From Paulinella micropora (lineage: Eukaryota > Cercozoa > Imbricatea > Euglyphida > Paulinellidae): a stretch of 64,000 bases of DNA. The position numbers were made by a program, and so were the translations under genes. Under the pieces are notes generated by a model. The model had not been told where the DNA came from. It saw nothing but the letters and a program-made list of their open reading frames with translations, and did no database searches. The stretch lies in NCBI GenBank assembly GCA_019918135.1, contig WBZZ01002737.1:227501-291500 (forward strand), read 5' to 3'. Of this stretch, positions 63,126-64,000 are shown one piece after another (positions within the stretch are counted from its first letter, which is position 1; each line of letters starts with the position of its first letter).

Positions 63126-64000
63126 GGTCACCCCCTACCCGCAGAGTGGAGAACACCTCTTCCAATGCACCTTGCCCTCTTCAACTACTGGCTTGCTCCT
63201 GGTACGTCTACGTGTGGAACCAGTCGAGACACGACGACCCAGCATCAAAATACAACGAGCACAAACAACGTTGCCTGGACTTATATCCCATCTTGGGCTC
63301 CCGTACATACACTCTACGTACAGGCAAGAGGTTTCAGGTAGTGGTCAAGGCTGGCAAGACTGCTCGCCTCCATACTGACCTTCCACATATACAAACCGTG
63401 CAGTTTATTTACGATTTACTGACCAGTTACGTTGATGATGCACGAGACATTCTTCGGGAAATTCATAAGGATAAGGCTACCTGGCTGCTACAGGTCCCCA
63501 TTGCCCCTCAAGCCAGCCTGGACCTCCTTTGTAACCCAGATTGGACAGACGCTGAGGTCTACGCCCAGTACCTTGGACCTACTGGATCGTTGGCAGCCGC
63601 AGAGAAGCTCTGGCACGACATTGGCCACATTATACCCGTAGAAGCTTTTCACAACTACTACCCAGTCACCGCCCCCACTGTCAAATTGACAAGGTCACTC
63701 CAGGTCACTGCACTCCCCGGCACAACCGCTGGTGCCACATCCATTCCCTCATCGAACCAGACTGGTCCGACAACTCTGCAGCCCACCGGACGTTCATCTG
63801 CGACTACGACCCGTTCGAGCCACCCTTCGACGTCTTCGACTCCTGGAACAGCTATGCTGACTTTGTCAACGCCGATGCCACCCTCAGCCCTGACATCTGC
63901 AGTCACGCCGACACTTCGAACACCGACGTCTGATCGAACTGTTTTCGCACGAGGATTAGCAGTCAACTATCACATCGCCAACACGCCAATTCAACTGGCC
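63126..64000 (+). CDS. Long open exon of an unknown gene, continues past the window
   Basis: From the acceptor TTTTTTTCGTTTTAG at 63,111-63,125 a frame of about 290 codons is open to the window end, with no ATG near its beginning, so it is probably an internal or last exon. It reads PLQLLACSWYVYVWNQSRHD, TYTLRTGKRFQVVVKAGKTA, TVQFIYDLLTSYVDDARDIL and AEVYAQYLGPTGSLAAAEKL. A long Ser/Thr/Pro-rich stretch follows (about 200-270) as in mucin-like or linker regions. The first 190 residues look like a folded domain, but I recognise none. GC content and codon use are higher than in the AT-rich flank. A gag-like protein of an unknown element cannot be ruled out. Confidence 0.5.

Overview
This window is eukaryotic DNA made mostly of transposable elements, simple repeats and a few fragments of host genes. 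The eukaryotic evidence is GT-AG introns with pyrimidine-rich acceptors, RNA polymerase III promoter boxes in tRNA-derived SINEs, and the element types present: Ty1/copia, PAT/Ngaro-like tyrosine-recombinase retrotransposons, a LINE and piggyBac. Trinucleotide tracts are everywhere, mainly (ATT)n, with (GTT)n, (CT)n and (GAA)n also present. A protist or alga seems likelier than an animal, plant or fungus, but I cannot name the lineage from sequence alone.

Layout. 1-4.65 kb: repeats with (ATT)n tails, two direct copies of a 145-bp repeat bracketing several small host-like exons (about 1.6-2.8 kb), and a coiled-coil/Asn-rich ORF. 4.65-5.9 kb: a copia 3' end with its LTR. 5.9-13.6 kb (minus): a long, broken retroelement-like region with gag and aspartic protease, then a long unassigned part with one membrane-spanning segment and no visible polymerase. 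14.6-16.05 kb: copia fragments. 16.05-45.1 kb: a PAT/Ngaro-like element (minus) inserted in a copia element whose halves lie at 15.4-16.05 and 45.1-45.6 kb. The Ngaro-like element has an internal tandem duplication and is itself interrupted by about 19 kb: a copia element with a MYND-type zinc finger (23.3-28.4), other copia pieces and LTRs (28.4-31.9, 39.1-39.9), foldback elements and a minisatellite (32.1-33.8), an orphan reading frame (33.9-34.8), a SINE cluster (35.3-38.5) and a LINE 3' end (41.3-42.3). 45.9-49.2 kb: more copia LTR, gag and RNase H pieces. 49.2-61.4 kb: an AATATT-rich minisatellite holding a piggyBac transposon (49,524-52,373, TTAA flanks) and a second Ngaro-like element with a complete A1...B1-A2-B2 layout (52,504-59,713). 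61.4-62.1 kb: a long inverted repeat around a 90-bp perfect palindrome. 63.1 kb to the end: a long open exon of an unknown gene running off the window.

How it fits together. The two Ngaro-like families share the same plan: gag with a Cys/His-rich end, a (CAA)n-coded low-complexity tract, an unassigned conserved domain just before the reverse transcriptase, RT-RNase H, tyrosine recombinase, and split direct repeats with a hairpin at the A2 edge. The unassigned domain, the conserved hairpin and the MYND-bearing copia are the best candidates for undescribed biology. All retroelement copies are treated here as fossils.
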